Below are positions 9,097-18,241 of a stretch of 64,000 nt of DNA, in pieces. The stretch comes from an uncultured Alphaproteobacteria bacterium (GTDB taxonomy: Bacteria; Pseudomonadota; Alphaproteobacteria; Rhizobiales; Rhizobiaceae): the NCBI GenBank assembly GCA_929200315.1, contig CAKMZB010000004.1, positions 71,726-135,725 on the forward strand, written 5' to 3'. Position 1 is the stretch's first letter; each line of letters opens with the position of its first letter. The notes under the pieces were generated by a model that was not told the origin of the DNA, did not search any database, and worked only from the letters and a program-made list of their open reading frames with translations. Position numbers and translations under genes: made by a program.

Positions 9097-9827
9097 GAAT
9101 TTAATTCCGCTGGTCCGGGAAGGTTGGAGACCCACTCCTCACCACCCGCATAGATGAGGATCATCGAAAAATAGGGCGCGTCATTGCCCGCTTCCGACAA
9201 CGGCAGGATGCGCTGTTCTTCGAGACTGACGCGCTCCAGATAAACGGCCCGGTCGAGCATCCCCGCCTGCTTGATCAACGCTTTCAGTCGCGCAAAATGG
9301 CGGCCGACCTTGATAAATGCCAGCGCGTCAGAACGGGTCAGAGCATCGCGGATAACGCTGTCGGATGACGGACCCGGTACCACCGTGAGCAGGTCGTTGC
9401 GGGCAGCAAGCGGCTGTCCCAACACGGCAGCGGAGGTCATGAGCGATGAAACGCCTGGCACGACTTCCCACCGATAATCGGCCGCCAGACGCTGGAAGAG
9501 ATACATGAAGGAACCGTAGAAGAACGGATCTCCCTCGCAAAGCACCGCCACGTCGCGGCCAGCATCGAGATGGCCCCGCAGGGTCTGCGCCGCTTCGTCA
9601 TAAACTTCTTGCGCGGGAAACCGCGCCACCCGCATGGGCACCACAATTGGCACCTCTGTCTGCTCGCCGGTCAGATGTTCAGCGCAGATCCCACGAGCAA
9701 AACTCTGGCCATGATCCGGCGCGGGATAGGCAACGACCGGACAGGCCTGAAGCACCCGCAGCGCCTTCAGCGTAAGCAATTCGGGATCGCCAGGGCCGAC
9801 ACCAAGACCGTAAAGCGTGCCCGTCAT
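9093..9827 (-). CDS. cobI: precorrin-2 C20-methyltransferase CobI/CbiL
   Basis: A 244-residue tetrapyrrole methylase that methylates C20 of (cobalt-)precorrin-2. Signatures are LYGLGVGPGDPELLTLKA, VAYPAPDHGQSFARGI, LCEGDPFFYGSFMYL and VPGVSSLMTSAAVLG. The start is the ATG at 9827 in an ATGA overlap with cobL; the eight codons upstream lie within cobL. It is part of the run of 4-bp overlaps cobL-cobI-cobJ-cobM. Confidence 0.95.
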   Translation of the reverse strand: MTGTLYGLGVGPGDPELLTLKALRVLQACPVVAYPAPDHGQSFARGICAEHLTGEQTEVPIVVPMRVARFPAQEVYDEAAQTLRGHLDAGRDVAVLCEGDPFFYGSFMYLFQRLAADYRWEVVPGVSSLMTSAAVLGQPLAARNDLLTVVPGPSSDSVIRDALTRSDALAFIKVGRHFARLKALIKQAGMLDRAVYLERVSLEEQRILPLSEAGNDAPYFSMILIYAGGEEWVSNLPGPAELNS

Positions 9828-11035
9828 GACACGCCTTTCACGACACACCATTGCGTCACTGGCATCGCTGCGCGCCAGCCGCGGTAAGGGCCGACGGCTT
9901 CCGCGTGCTGGACCGAAATGCGCACCAGTTCACCACCATGCTCCGCGTGCAATTGTGCAAGCCGGACTTCGCTTTCGAGTGTGACGACGTTGGCGACGAG
10001 ACGCCCCTGTGGGCGCAACGCCGCCCAAGCAGCCTCAAACACGCCATCATTCGTCAACCCGCCGCCGATGAAGATCGCGTCCGGCCTTTCCAGATCAGCA
10101 AGCGCATCGGGTGCTTTTCCCGCAACGATTTCAAGCTTCTCTGTGCCAAGGGTCACACGGTTGTGCGCAATCATCTTTCGCCGTTCCTGCTTATGTTCGA
10201 CTGCAACTGCGCGGGCCGAACGGGCGGCGCGCATCCACTCTATCCCAACCGAACCGCACCCTGCCCCAATGTCCCAAAGCAACGCGTCAGGGAACGGCGC
10301 GAGCTTGGCCAGCGTCGCGGCGCGGATGTCGCGTTTGGTGATTTGGCCATCATGGATGAAGGCCTCGTCCGGCAGGCCGCCGGTGCGAGGGTGCCAGAGG
10401 GCGCCAGGTGCAGCGATGCATTCGATAGCCAGAGTGTGGAAATCCGGTACATCGGCAGACCAATGTTCCGCAGTCCCTTCTGCCCGCGTTTCCCCTTTCC
10501 CACCAAGCGCTCCGAGCGCGGTCATCCGGCTTTTGCCGAACCCACGCTCGGTCAAGATATCCGCCAATGCGGCTGGCGTGGTACGATCTTGGGTCAAAAC
10601 CAACAAACGCGCGCGAGGCGAAAGATGCGGCACGATCTGACTGTCAGCTCGGCCATGGACGGTGAGCGTGTCGCAATCTGCGAGGCTCCAACCCATTCGC
10701 GCCGCCGCCCATTGGAACGCGGAAAGTTGCGGGTGGAAAGTGATTTCGGCCGGATCAATGGCGCGGGCAATGCGGGCGCCGACGGAATACCAGAGCGGGT
10801 CCCCAGTCACGAGAACGACCGCGCGACGGCCCTTCAGACTGCGCAGCGTGTCAATCATAGCATCGAACGGCGACGGCCAGGCGATGCGTTCGGCGATAAC
10901 TTCGGCAGAAAGAGTGTGGTGTCGATCCCCGCCAACAATCACCTCGGCGCTTTCCACAATGGACCGTGTTTGTGGCGACAGACCGGCCATGCCGTCTTCG
11001 CCAATGCCAACAATATCGAGCCATGGCGCGGTCAT
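9824..11035 (-). CDS. cobL: precorrin-6Y C5,15-methyltransferase (decarboxylating) CobL (CbiE-CbiT)
   Basis: A 403-residue bifunctional enzyme. The N-terminal CbiE-type methylase has LDIVGIGEDGMAGLSP and VVLVTGDPLWYSVG. The C-terminal CbiT-type Rossmann methylase has LLWDIGAGCGSVGIEWMR as its SAM site. It methylates C5 and C15 and decarboxylates the C12 acetate. It overlaps the upstream cobH fusion by 4 bp and cobI downstream by 4 bp. The length is normal for CobL. Confidence 0.95.
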   Translation of the reverse strand: MTAPWLDIVGIGEDGMAGLSPQTRSIVESAEVIVGGDRHHTLSAEVIAERIAWPSPFDAMIDTLRSLKGRRAVVLVTGDPLWYSVGARIARAIDPAEITFHPQLSAFQWAAARMGWSLADCDTLTVHGRADSQIVPHLSPRARLLVLTQDRTTPAALADILTERGFGKSRMTALGALGGKGETRAEGTAEHWSADVPDFHTLAIECIAAPGALWHPRTGGLPDEAFIHDGQITKRDIRAATLAKLAPFPDALLWDIGAGCGSVGIEWMRAARSARAVAVEHKQERRKMIAHNRVTLGTEKLEIVAGKAPDALADLERPDAIFIGGGLTNDGVFEAAWAALRPQGRLVANVVTLESEVRLAQLHAEHGGELVRISVQHAEAVGPYRGWRAAMPVTQWCVVKGVS

Positions 11036-12549
11036 GCTGCAACCTGCTTGGCGAGGGCATTCACCACGGCGCTAGCCATCGCCGAGCCGCCGCGGCGGCC
11101 ATTGACGGTGACGTAGTTGAAGCCAAGTGCGTTTGCGACCAGCGCTTCCTTGGATTCCACCGCGCCAACAAACCCGACCGGAATACCGATAATAAGCGCC
11201 GGTGGCTCCATCCCCTGTTCGATCATCTCCAGCACATGAAAAAGGGCGGTCGGCGCATTGCCAATGGCGAGAACCGAGCCGGGCAACAGATCCCGCGCAG
11301 CCTCCATACCGCCCGCACTGCGCGTCGTGCCAAGCCTCTCCGCCGCCAGCGACGCCTCCCGATCATTCAAAAAACACTCAACCGAATTGTCCGAGGGAAG
11401 CTGTCCGCGGATGATGCCATGGCGCACCATTTCCACGTCGCAGATGATCGGCGCGCCACCCGTCAGTGCCGCAATTCCAGCCTTCGCTGCGGTCGCGCTG
11501 ATCTCCACATCAGCGGCAACATCCACCATCCCGCAGGCGTGGATCAGCCGCACAACAAGCGGCCGTTCGGCCTCGTCAAAGCGCGCAAGATCAGCTTCTG
11601 CCTCGATGGTGGCGAAGGATTGATGATAGATTTCGGCAGGCTCGCGAACGTAATCGTGGCGGACGATGCTCGCTTCATCTGCGGACAAATCGGCTCCGAC
11701 ACCCACGATCCATCCCTCTCGCTCCAGAGCGTCGCGTCGCATAACTTCATCTTTCGGGCCATCAAGCCACGCGCCCAGCCCGCCTGCCGCGTCACGTTCA
11801 GCAAAACCGGTTGCAAGGGTACGGACCTGTGCCTCATCCATCGTCTCTCCGTGCCTTGGGCTCACAGAAAAGTAGGATGGGTAGATTTCAGCAACAGTAA
11901 CCGGGCGTGACAGGTTTTCAGCAAAATTCGTTTCAAATGGCCAAATCGCCAAAGCATCGGCTGCGAAGCGCTTCCGCAGCTTTTGCAAGGCAGCAACTCC
12001 CAACAGGGTCTGACTTCCCACTGACCCCGTATAGGCCAACTTCCACACTGATTGGGCATTTGTTGCAAACTTCTCGACATGCCGCTTTTCCCGTACCCTG
12101 TGAAGCTGGGCCTCGGGCTTATTGGCGCCAAGCCCATCGTAGCGCCCAACATGCTGCGCCGGGTGTCCCCAGAAGGGCCCAACCATGCCGCACATCTGGT
12201 TCAATTGACCAGCAATCTCAAAGCGATTGCTGACGTTCGCTTCATCATCCCGGACATGTTCACCAAGCCAAGTCCAAACATCATTCCACCGGCCCTCGCC
12301 TGGAAGAAAAGCTGCATCGGAGGGGTAGCCAAAGGCAAAATCGAAGCCGATCAAAACGCGTTTTCCAGCATCCAGAACTTCTGCAATTATCTCGGACACG
12401 CGCGCCATCGCTTCGTGACGGGTGGCGGGGTTTGATAGTGTCGGCAACCCATCCTGACTCGCATCTGCGATCCAGATCGAGTCTTTACCCTTCTTGGGAG
12501 AATTGTTGGCCGACCAATCGACGACCACATAGCGGTCGAAGAGTGGCAT
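11032..12549 (-). CDS. cobH: precorrin-8X methylmutase CobH fused to an uncharacterised N-terminal domain
   Basis: A 505-residue protein where CobH alone is about 210. Residues from about 298 to the end are CobH/CbiC: DYVREPAEIYHQSFATI, the catalytic-histidine segment RLIHACGMVD (His337), and NAPTALFHVLEM. This part migrates a methyl from C11 to C12 to give hydrogenobyrinic or cobyrinic acid. Residues 1-285 are a separate domain opening YVVVDWSANNSPKKGKDSIW with LIGFDFAFGYP and FWGHPAQHVGRYDG. Its Asp-bearing strands recall DUF429/RNase-H-like folds. I do not know its function. The start overlaps the cbiX stop by one base (TGATG). Confidence 0.9.
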   Translation of the reverse strand: MPLFDRYVVVDWSANNSPKKGKDSIWIADASQDGLPTLSNPATRHEAMARVSEIIAEVLDAGKRVLIGFDFAFGYPSDAAFLPGEGRWNDVWTWLGEHVRDDEANVSNRFEIAGQLNQMCGMVGPFWGHPAQHVGRYDGLGANKPEAQLHRVREKRHVEKFATNAQSVWKLAYTGSVGSQTLLGVAALQKLRKRFAADALAIWPFETNFAENLSRPVTVAEIYPSYFSVSPRHGETMDEAQVRTLATGFAERDAAGGLGAWLDGPKDEVMRRDALEREGWIVGVGADLSADEASIVRHDYVREPAEIYHQSFATIEAEADLARFDEAERPLVVRLIHACGMVDVAADVEISATAAKAGIAALTGGAPIICDVEMVRHGIIRGQLPSDNSVECFLNDREASLAAERLGTTRSAGGMEAARDLLPGSVLAIGNAPTALFHVLEMIEQGMEPPALIIGIPVGFVGAVESKEALVANALGFNYVTVNGRRGGSAMASAVVNALAKQVAA

Positions 12550-13631
12550 CAGCCCTTCTTTTCCATGCTTTTGGGCCCCAGCGGATGGTCAGCATGGGGG
12601 TATGGGTGGTGGTGGTGATCGTGGGAATGATCATGCCCATGGTCGTGATCGTGGGCATGGACCGGCGTGTAGGGCAGCCCATGCTTGCGGCAGAAGTCTT
12701 CATCCCGGCAGGAGGCGTCGCAATCGCCGTTGCAGGGACAGTCCTCCAGGCCACCGCCAATGCCTTCGACGTGGTGATGATGGCTCTCCTGCGGCAGACC
12801 GACCTGGTCTTCAAAGCCCAGCACCTGCTCGCGATATTTGCACATCTGGCAATTCATCACCGCCGTTCCCGCCTCAATCTCGTTGACGCGATCGATGAGG
12901 GTAGAGATCACCAGTGGGTGGTCGTTGAGGTAGCCGGCTTTGAGAAACTCGATGTCCGGATGGCGCGCGGCAACCTCGTCCGTGAAGGAATAGATGCGCT
13001 TGATGAGCACACCAGTGAACAGGAAATAGGGGAAGATGATAATGCGCCGGTAGCCGAGGCGCGCCGCGTGTTCGAGGCCCGGCTCCACCAGCGGAAAGGT
13101 CACGCCGGAATAGCACACCTCACCCCAACCAAAGCCCATGCCTTCCCAGAGCATGCGCATGATCTTGGAAATGTTGGAATTTGCGTCCGGGTCCGACGCG
13201 CCGCGACCGACTACCATGAGCAAAGTCTCATGCAACGGCACGTCATATTTCGCGTTGTCGAGTGCCTCTTGGACGCGCTCGGAAGCCGCACGGATCATCT
13301 TCAGATCAACGCCCAGCTCACGACCATAGAGAATTTCCACCTCCGGGTGCTGTGCTTGATAGGTGTTGAGAACACTTGGAATATCGTTCTTGGCGTGACC
13401 TGCAGCGAACAACATGCCGGGCACGGCGAGAATGCGGGTGCAGCCCTTTTCGAGCAGGGCGTCGAGCCCCGCGGAGATGACGGGATTGGCGAATTCGAGA
13501 TAGCCATATTCCACTGGCACATCACCGAATTTACCCTTCAACCCTTCGGAAAGGCTGGAGAATTCTCGCATAGCGTTCTGGTTACGGCTACCATGACCGC
13601 ATATCATCACACCGAGTTTTTCGTTGGCCAT
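12549..13631 (-). CDS. cbiX: CbiX-type sirohydrochlorin cobaltochelatase with Cys-rich and His-rich tail
   Basis: A 360-residue double-domain CbiX that inserts Co2+ into sirohydrochlorin. The first half has MICGHGSRN (His13) and GMLFAAGHAKND (His79); the second half has FPYFLFTGVLIKRI. After the chelatase domains comes MNCQMCKYR (Cys261, Cys264), a second cluster of five cysteines at about 298-314, then a His/Asp-rich run at 325-349. Long CbiX proteins are known with an MXCXXC Fe-S site and a His-rich metal reservoir; the five-Cys cluster is less familiar to me. The start is the ATG at 13631, preceded by GGAG at 8 bp. Confidence 0.9.
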   Translation of the reverse strand: MANEKLGVMICGHGSRNQNAMREFSSLSEGLKGKFGDVPVEYGYLEFANPVISAGLDALLEKGCTRILAVPGMLFAAGHAKNDIPSVLNTYQAQHPEVEILYGRELGVDLKMIRAASERVQEALDNAKYDVPLHETLLMVVGRGASDPDANSNISKIMRMLWEGMGFGWGEVCYSGVTFPLVEPGLEHAARLGYRRIIIFPYFLFTGVLIKRIYSFTDEVAARHPDIEFLKAGYLNDHPLVISTLIDRVNEIEAGTAVMNCQMCKYREQVLGFEDQVGLPQESHHHHVEGIGGGLEDCPCNGDCDASCRDEDFCRKHGLPYTPVHAHDHDHGHDHSHDHHHHPYPHADHPLGPKSMEKKG

Positions 13632-13867
13632 TATCTTGCTCCGCTTCTCAATTTGGGCGCAAGCAAGGGAAAAGCGAGGCGCTCTATCAGCGCCTGCCAT
13701 CATCGCGACGGTCCCGGACTTGGCCCCCGAAATGGGTCAGCCGCACCGGGGTCGGTCTCAGCCCCTGCCAGGGCCCATCGTGTGAGTCCGTGGTAAGCGA
13801 GCTTTGTGTGGAAGGCAAAGGCAAAAGCGACATCTGCGGTCGGATTGCGTCGGGCTGAATGCCGATC

Positions 13868-14506
13868 CTAAAACTCCACCCCAACCTGCGCCTTCACACC
13901 GCTGCGGAAGGGGTGTTTGACCATGGTCATGTCGGTGACCAGATCGGCAAATTCCATCAGCTCCTCCTTGGCATTCCGGCCCGTGATGATGACGTGCTTC
14001 ATCTCCGGCTTCTGCTTCAGAACTTCGATAATTTCAGCAACGTCGAGATAGTCATAGCGCAATACGATGTTGAGTTCGTCGAGCAGAACCATATCGTGTT
14101 TATCGTCCAAAATCATCGCTTTAGCACGATCCCAGGCGATCCGGGCCGCCTCGATATCTCGAGCGCGATCCTGCGTTTCCCAGGTAAAACCATCGCCCAT
14201 CGCGGTCATCGTGACCTGGTCTCCCAGCTTCTCCAGAATAACTCGTTCGCCGGTCTGCCACTTGCCTTTGACGAATTGCACAACGCCCACTTTCATACCG
14301 TTGCCGAGGGCGCGGAAGACCATGCCGAAAGCTGCGGTGGATTTGCCTTTGCCCTTGCCCGTGTGGACCATGACAAGACCTTTCTCCACCGTCTTGGTGG
14401 CAACGATCTTGTCGCGCGCGGCCTTCTTTTTCTTCATTTTTTCAGTGTGGCGGGCGTTCAGCTCATCTTCGCTCATCTGCGTGAGGGTCTTTGATTTCTC
14501 GCTCAT
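13868..14506 (-). CDS. cobO: corrinoid adenosyltransferase CobO/BtuR
   Basis: A 212-residue CobA/CobO/BtuR-type ATP:cob(I)alamin adenosyltransferase. It has the P-loop VHTGKGKGKSTAAFG, VGVVQFVKGKW, VLLDELNIVLRYDYL and HVIITGRNA. The N-terminus is highly basic (KMKKKKAARDK). It lies between cobN (10 bp upstream) and cbiX. A 236-bp gap follows before the cbiX start; it holds only a short weak open frame and no motif I recognise. Confidence 0.95.
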   Translation of the reverse strand: MSEKSKTLTQMSEDELNARHTEKMKKKKAARDKIVATKTVEKGLVMVHTGKGKGKSTAAFGMVFRALGNGMKVGVVQFVKGKWQTGERVILEKLGDQVTMTAMGDGFTWETQDRARDIEAARIAWDRAKAMILDDKHDMVLLDELNIVLRYDYLDVAEIIEVLKQKPEMKHVIITGRNAKEELMEFADLVTDMTMVKHPFRSGVKAQVGVEF

Positions 14507-14515
14507 GGGGCGCTC

Positions 14516-17500
14516 CTATGCGACGGCTTTTCGACGGGTTTCGGCAAGATCTGAGAGGGTGTTTCGGGTGGCGTTGCGGCGCGGAGACCAGAGGCCGCGA
14601 TCCTGTGCTTCCAGCAGCTTGGCAGCGGTTTCAGCAAGCGCATTCGGGTTGTTTTCACGCCAGAATTCAAGCACTTGCGCATCACCAATATAGGCGTCGA
14701 AGATCGCATCAAAATGATGATCCTGCACCGCGCCGGTGGTAGCGGCGAAGGCGAAGGTGTAGTCGACGGTAGCCGCCATTTCGAAGGCGCCTTTGTAACC
14801 GTGGCGCATAATTCCGGCGATCCATTTGGGATTGACGACTCTGGCGCGAATGACGCGGGCGATTTCTTCTTCGAGACTGCGAATGATTGGTTTTTCAGGG
14901 TGGGAATGGTCGTTGTGCCAGACCTGCGGACGGGTGCCAGAGAGGTGCTCGGTGGCTGCAACCATACCACCCTCGAACTGATAATAGTCATCAGAATCAA
15001 GGAGATCGTGTTCACGATTGTCTTGGTTGTGAACAACAGCATCAATGCCAGAGAGGCGTTTTCGTAGGCCTTCCTGCTCTGCTCTTCCTTCCGCGCCAAC
15101 GCCGTAAGCATAGCCGCTCCAGGTGAGGTAGGCTCTTGCGAGATCAGCGGTGTCGTGCCAACCGCCCTCGTCCATCAGTGCCTGGAGACCGGCTCCATAA
15201 GCGCCTGGTTTTGAACCGTAAATCCGCGCGCCAGCCTTCGAGGCGGCGTCTTCTTCCGTAATTCCAGCGGCAATTTCCTCCGCCTTTTCAGCACGAAATC
15301 TGGCGGCGAGTGGGTTGTCTTCTTCGTCTTCGTCGAGTGCGCAAACGGCGCGGACGGCGCGGTCGAAGAGATCGATTTGCGCGGGGAAGGCATCACGGAA
15401 AAAGCCGCTAATTCTGAGGGTTACGTCAATTCTGGGGCGACCCAATTTGGCAAGAGGAACGACTTCAAACCCCGTAACGCGCCGAGAAGTGTGGTCCCAG
15501 ACCGGCTTTGCGCCGATCAGTGCAAGAGCTTGGGCAATATCGTCCCCGCCAGTGCGCATGTTGCTCGTGCCCCATGCAGATAATCCAAGGGCGCGGGGGT
15601 AGTCTCCGTGCTCCTGCAAATGCCGCCGCACCAGCAATTCGGCTGACTTTTCACCGAGATACCATGCCGCGGGCGTAGGGACAGAGCGTGTATCGACGGA
15701 GTAGAAATTGCGTCCGGTGGGGATAACATCGAGCCGCCCGCGAGTGGGTGCGCCGGAGGGGCCGGGGGTCACAAAGCGCCCATCAAGGGCCCGCAACAGG
15801 CCCTCAAGCTCCGCCGAACCACATGCCGCAACGCGGCATTCTATTTGCGAATGGACCCCTTTTATTACCAAATGCACCCCCTTTGATTCCAAAATGGGAG
15901 CCGTTTTACCGGAAATGAGGTCTGCGACGTAGAGTTCGATCCGTTCCACGGTGTCGCCGTTCGTCCGCCAGGGTTCGTCGCTCACTGTGGCGAGAGCATC
16001 AGGTCGCGGTCCTTTCCATTTTACACCCATGTCGCAGTCGAGTGGATCAAAAAAATTGTCGAGCAGATCTTCCGCCACCGCGCGCTGGAGCGAAGCGTCG
16101 GCACCCTCCCCTAATCCGCGTGGCACGCGGACGAGTGCGGCGAGGAGATTGGTCTTCAAATCACCCTCCGGGGAGCGTCCAAAAATGTGCAGGCCGTCGC
16201 GGATCTGCATCTCTTTCAATTCGCAAAGATAGGCGTCGATCTGCTCGAGCGCTGTGTCGCTGTCATCGCCCGCTTCGATTCCCGCATCGCTCCCAAGCCC
16301 GGTCTCCGCGAGAAGGTCGGCGATCTGCCTGCGAAGGTAATCCAGCCGCCGGGGGTCAACGCCGGAAGCTTCATAATATTCATCGACCAGCGCTTCCAAT
16401 TCCTTCAACGGGCCATAGGTCTCCGCGCGGGTCAGCGGCGGGGTGAGATGGTCGATGATGACAGCGCTCGCGCGGCGCTTCGCCTGGCTGCCTTCACCGG
16501 GGTCGTTGACGATAAACGGGTAGATGTGGGGCTGCGCGCCGAACACCGCTTCAGGGAAACAATTGCGCGACAAAGCGAGCGCTTTCCCCGGCAGCCATTC
16601 AAGGTTGCCATGCTTGCCCATATGGACGACGGCATGAGCCTCACGCAGCTTTGCGTAGAAGGCGAGATAGCCGTGCGGCGGCACGAGATCGGGCGAGTGA
16701 TAGGTTTCCGTCGGGTCAATGTTGTAGCCCCGGGCGGGTTGCACACCGAGGAAGGTTTCACCCAGTTTCATGAGCGGCAGAGCGAAGCCGTCAATGTCAC
16801 TGCGAAAGAAGGGATCGCGTTTTGGATCGCCCCAATGCTTCTTTACTTTTGCTTGAATTTCATCCGGTAATGCATTGAAAAATATCTCATAATCATCGAC
16901 GGATAATATCTCTCGAACGAGCCGACCGTCATTTCCGGAATTGGTTGGCCCTTCAAGTAAAGTCTCAACAAGCGCGTTTCCGTCTGCTGGAACATCGTCA
17001 ACAGCATAGCCTTCTGCCCGCATCGCGAGGAGCGCCTCAACGGTGCCTGCAGGAGTATCGAGGCCGACGCCGTTGCCGATCCGTCCGTCGCGGTTGGGGT
17101 AGTTGGCAAGCACGATCGCGACCCGTCGTTCGGCCACCGGGGTGGCGCGCAATTGGGCCCATCGCGCCGCGAGGTCGGCGGTGAAATCCACTCGGTCTGC
17201 GACCGGTTCGTGACGCACGATATTAGCTTCAACATCCTCGTCAAAGGTCGCTGCGTTCTTAAAGGCAATGGCCCGGGTGAGCACCCGTCCGTCGAGTTCA
17301 GGCAGCGCGACATTCATCGCGAGATCGCGGGAGGACAGGCCTTGGTTGGAGCTCGCCCATGCCTCCTCCCCGCCGCCTGCCAGCACCGCCTGAAGCACCA
17401 CCGCGCCGCCCTCATCAAGCACCGTTGGCGCACCATTGCCGACGGCAAAGGAGGTGAGATTGACGACGACGCTGGGGACTGTTTCGGCAAAAAGATGGCG

Positions 17501-18241
17501 CACCGTTTCCTGGCTCACCGGCTCCTTGAGCGAGGAGATGAAGAGCGGCAGCACGTTCATGCCGCGCTCGCGCAGAGCAGCAATAAGCGCATCAATGGGC
17601 TGGGTGTTCCCGGCCTGGAGCAGAGCGCGGTAGAAGGTGAGTGCGATGACCGGCGCGCCGTCTGTCCATGTAGCACGCAGGTTGCCGAGATCATCCGCGC
17701 CGTAGAGACCTGCCTTTAGCAATTCCCGCGCGGGTGGCGCGTCGGATTCACCACCTTTGATGAGTGCTTTGGCGGTGCGCAGAAAATTCCGCGCATTCTC
17801 CGCACCGCCCTGGACGAGATAGTCCCAGAGGCGGAGTTGGGCCGGCGCATCCTCGGTGTTGAAGCGGGCGAGAGAAGCGTCCGGCTTATCGTCGCCAGGC
17901 AGGACGATGAGCGGCACACCATTAGCGCGGCAGGTGGCGTAAATCTGCTCCAACCCATAGGGCCAGTAACTCTCCCCACCGAGACACCGCACCACAACAA
18001 GACGAGACTTCGCCGCCGTTGCCTCGCACCAAACGTCGATGGACATCGGGTGTGTCAGCGCCGTCATGTTGACCAGGCGCAGGGTTGGAGCCTTACTGCC
18101 GAGGGAAACGCGGGCCGAAGCAAGGCCCGCAAGCTCGGTATCTGCTGCCGAGACGACGATAATGTCAGCAGGGGACTGGCCGAGATCAACGGCCTCGTCG
18201 GTGTCAGCCAATGCACCTTTTTGGGCGAGGAGGAGGTGCAT
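14516..18241 (-). CDS. cobN: cobaltochelatase large subunit CobN
   Basis: A 1241-residue magnesium-chelatase-H-like subunit that, with CobS and CobT, inserts cobalt into hydrogenobyrinic acid a,c-diamide in the late-insertion route. Family text includes VHMGKHGNLEWLPGKALALS, DAYLCELKEMQIRDGLHIFG, DVIPTGRNFYSVD, RTGGDDIAQALALIG, LRISGFFRDAFP and HGYKGAFEMAATVDY. CobS and CobT are not in this window. cobN overlaps cobW by one base (TAATG). Its presence beside cbiX is notable, since both chelatases are in one operon. Confidence 0.95.
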   Translation of the reverse strand: MHLLLAQKGALADTDEAVDLGQSPADIIVVSAADTELAGLASARVSLGSKAPTLRLVNMTALTHPMSIDVWCEATAAKSRLVVVRCLGGESYWPYGLEQIYATCRANGVPLIVLPGDDKPDASLARFNTEDAPAQLRLWDYLVQGGAENARNFLRTAKALIKGGESDAPPARELLKAGLYGADDLGNLRATWTDGAPVIALTFYRALLQAGNTQPIDALIAALRERGMNVLPLFISSLKEPVSQETVRHLFAETVPSVVVNLTSFAVGNGAPTVLDEGGAVVLQAVLAGGGEEAWASSNQGLSSRDLAMNVALPELDGRVLTRAIAFKNAATFDEDVEANIVRHEPVADRVDFTADLAARWAQLRATPVAERRVAIVLANYPNRDGRIGNGVGLDTPAGTVEALLAMRAEGYAVDDVPADGNALVETLLEGPTNSGNDGRLVREILSVDDYEIFFNALPDEIQAKVKKHWGDPKRDPFFRSDIDGFALPLMKLGETFLGVQPARGYNIDPTETYHSPDLVPPHGYLAFYAKLREAHAVVHMGKHGNLEWLPGKALALSRNCFPEAVFGAQPHIYPFIVNDPGEGSQAKRRASAVIIDHLTPPLTRAETYGPLKELEALVDEYYEASGVDPRRLDYLRRQIADLLAETGLGSDAGIEAGDDSDTALEQIDAYLCELKEMQIRDGLHIFGRSPEGDLKTNLLAALVRVPRGLGEGADASLQRAVAEDLLDNFFDPLDCDMGVKWKGPRPDALATVSDEPWRTNGDTVERIELYVADLISGKTAPILESKGVHLVIKGVHSQIECRVAACGSAELEGLLRALDGRFVTPGPSGAPTRGRLDVIPTGRNFYSVDTRSVPTPAAWYLGEKSAELLVRRHLQEHGDYPRALGLSAWGTSNMRTGGDDIAQALALIGAKPVWDHTSRRVTGFEVVPLAKLGRPRIDVTLRISGFFRDAFPAQIDLFDRAVRAVCALDEDEEDNPLAARFRAEKAEEIAAGITEEDAASKAGARIYGSKPGAYGAGLQALMDEGGWHDTADLARAYLTWSGYAYGVGAEGRAEQEGLRKRLSGIDAVVHNQDNREHDLLDSDDYYQFEGGMVAATEHLSGTRPQVWHNDHSHPEKPIIRSLEEEIARVIRARVVNPKWIAGIMRHGYKGAFEMAATVDYTFAFAATTGAVQDHHFDAIFDAYIGDAQVLEFWRENNPNALAETAAKLLEAQDRGLWSPRRNATRNTLSDLAETRRKAVA

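Noticed and set aside
12432-13796. 454-codon open frame on the plus strand
   Set aside because: Antisense to cbiX, whose motifs are unmistakable; composition is that of a GC-rich shadow frame.
13632-13867. Second cobalamin riboswitch or small gene between cobO and cbiX
   Set aside because: The B12-box (GCCACTG, AGCCAGGAGACC) is missing; the only open frame is a 65-codon one overlapping the cobO end without a ribosome site.
16187-16870. 227-codon plus-strand frame
   Set aside because: Antisense to the conserved core of cobN; a shadow frame.
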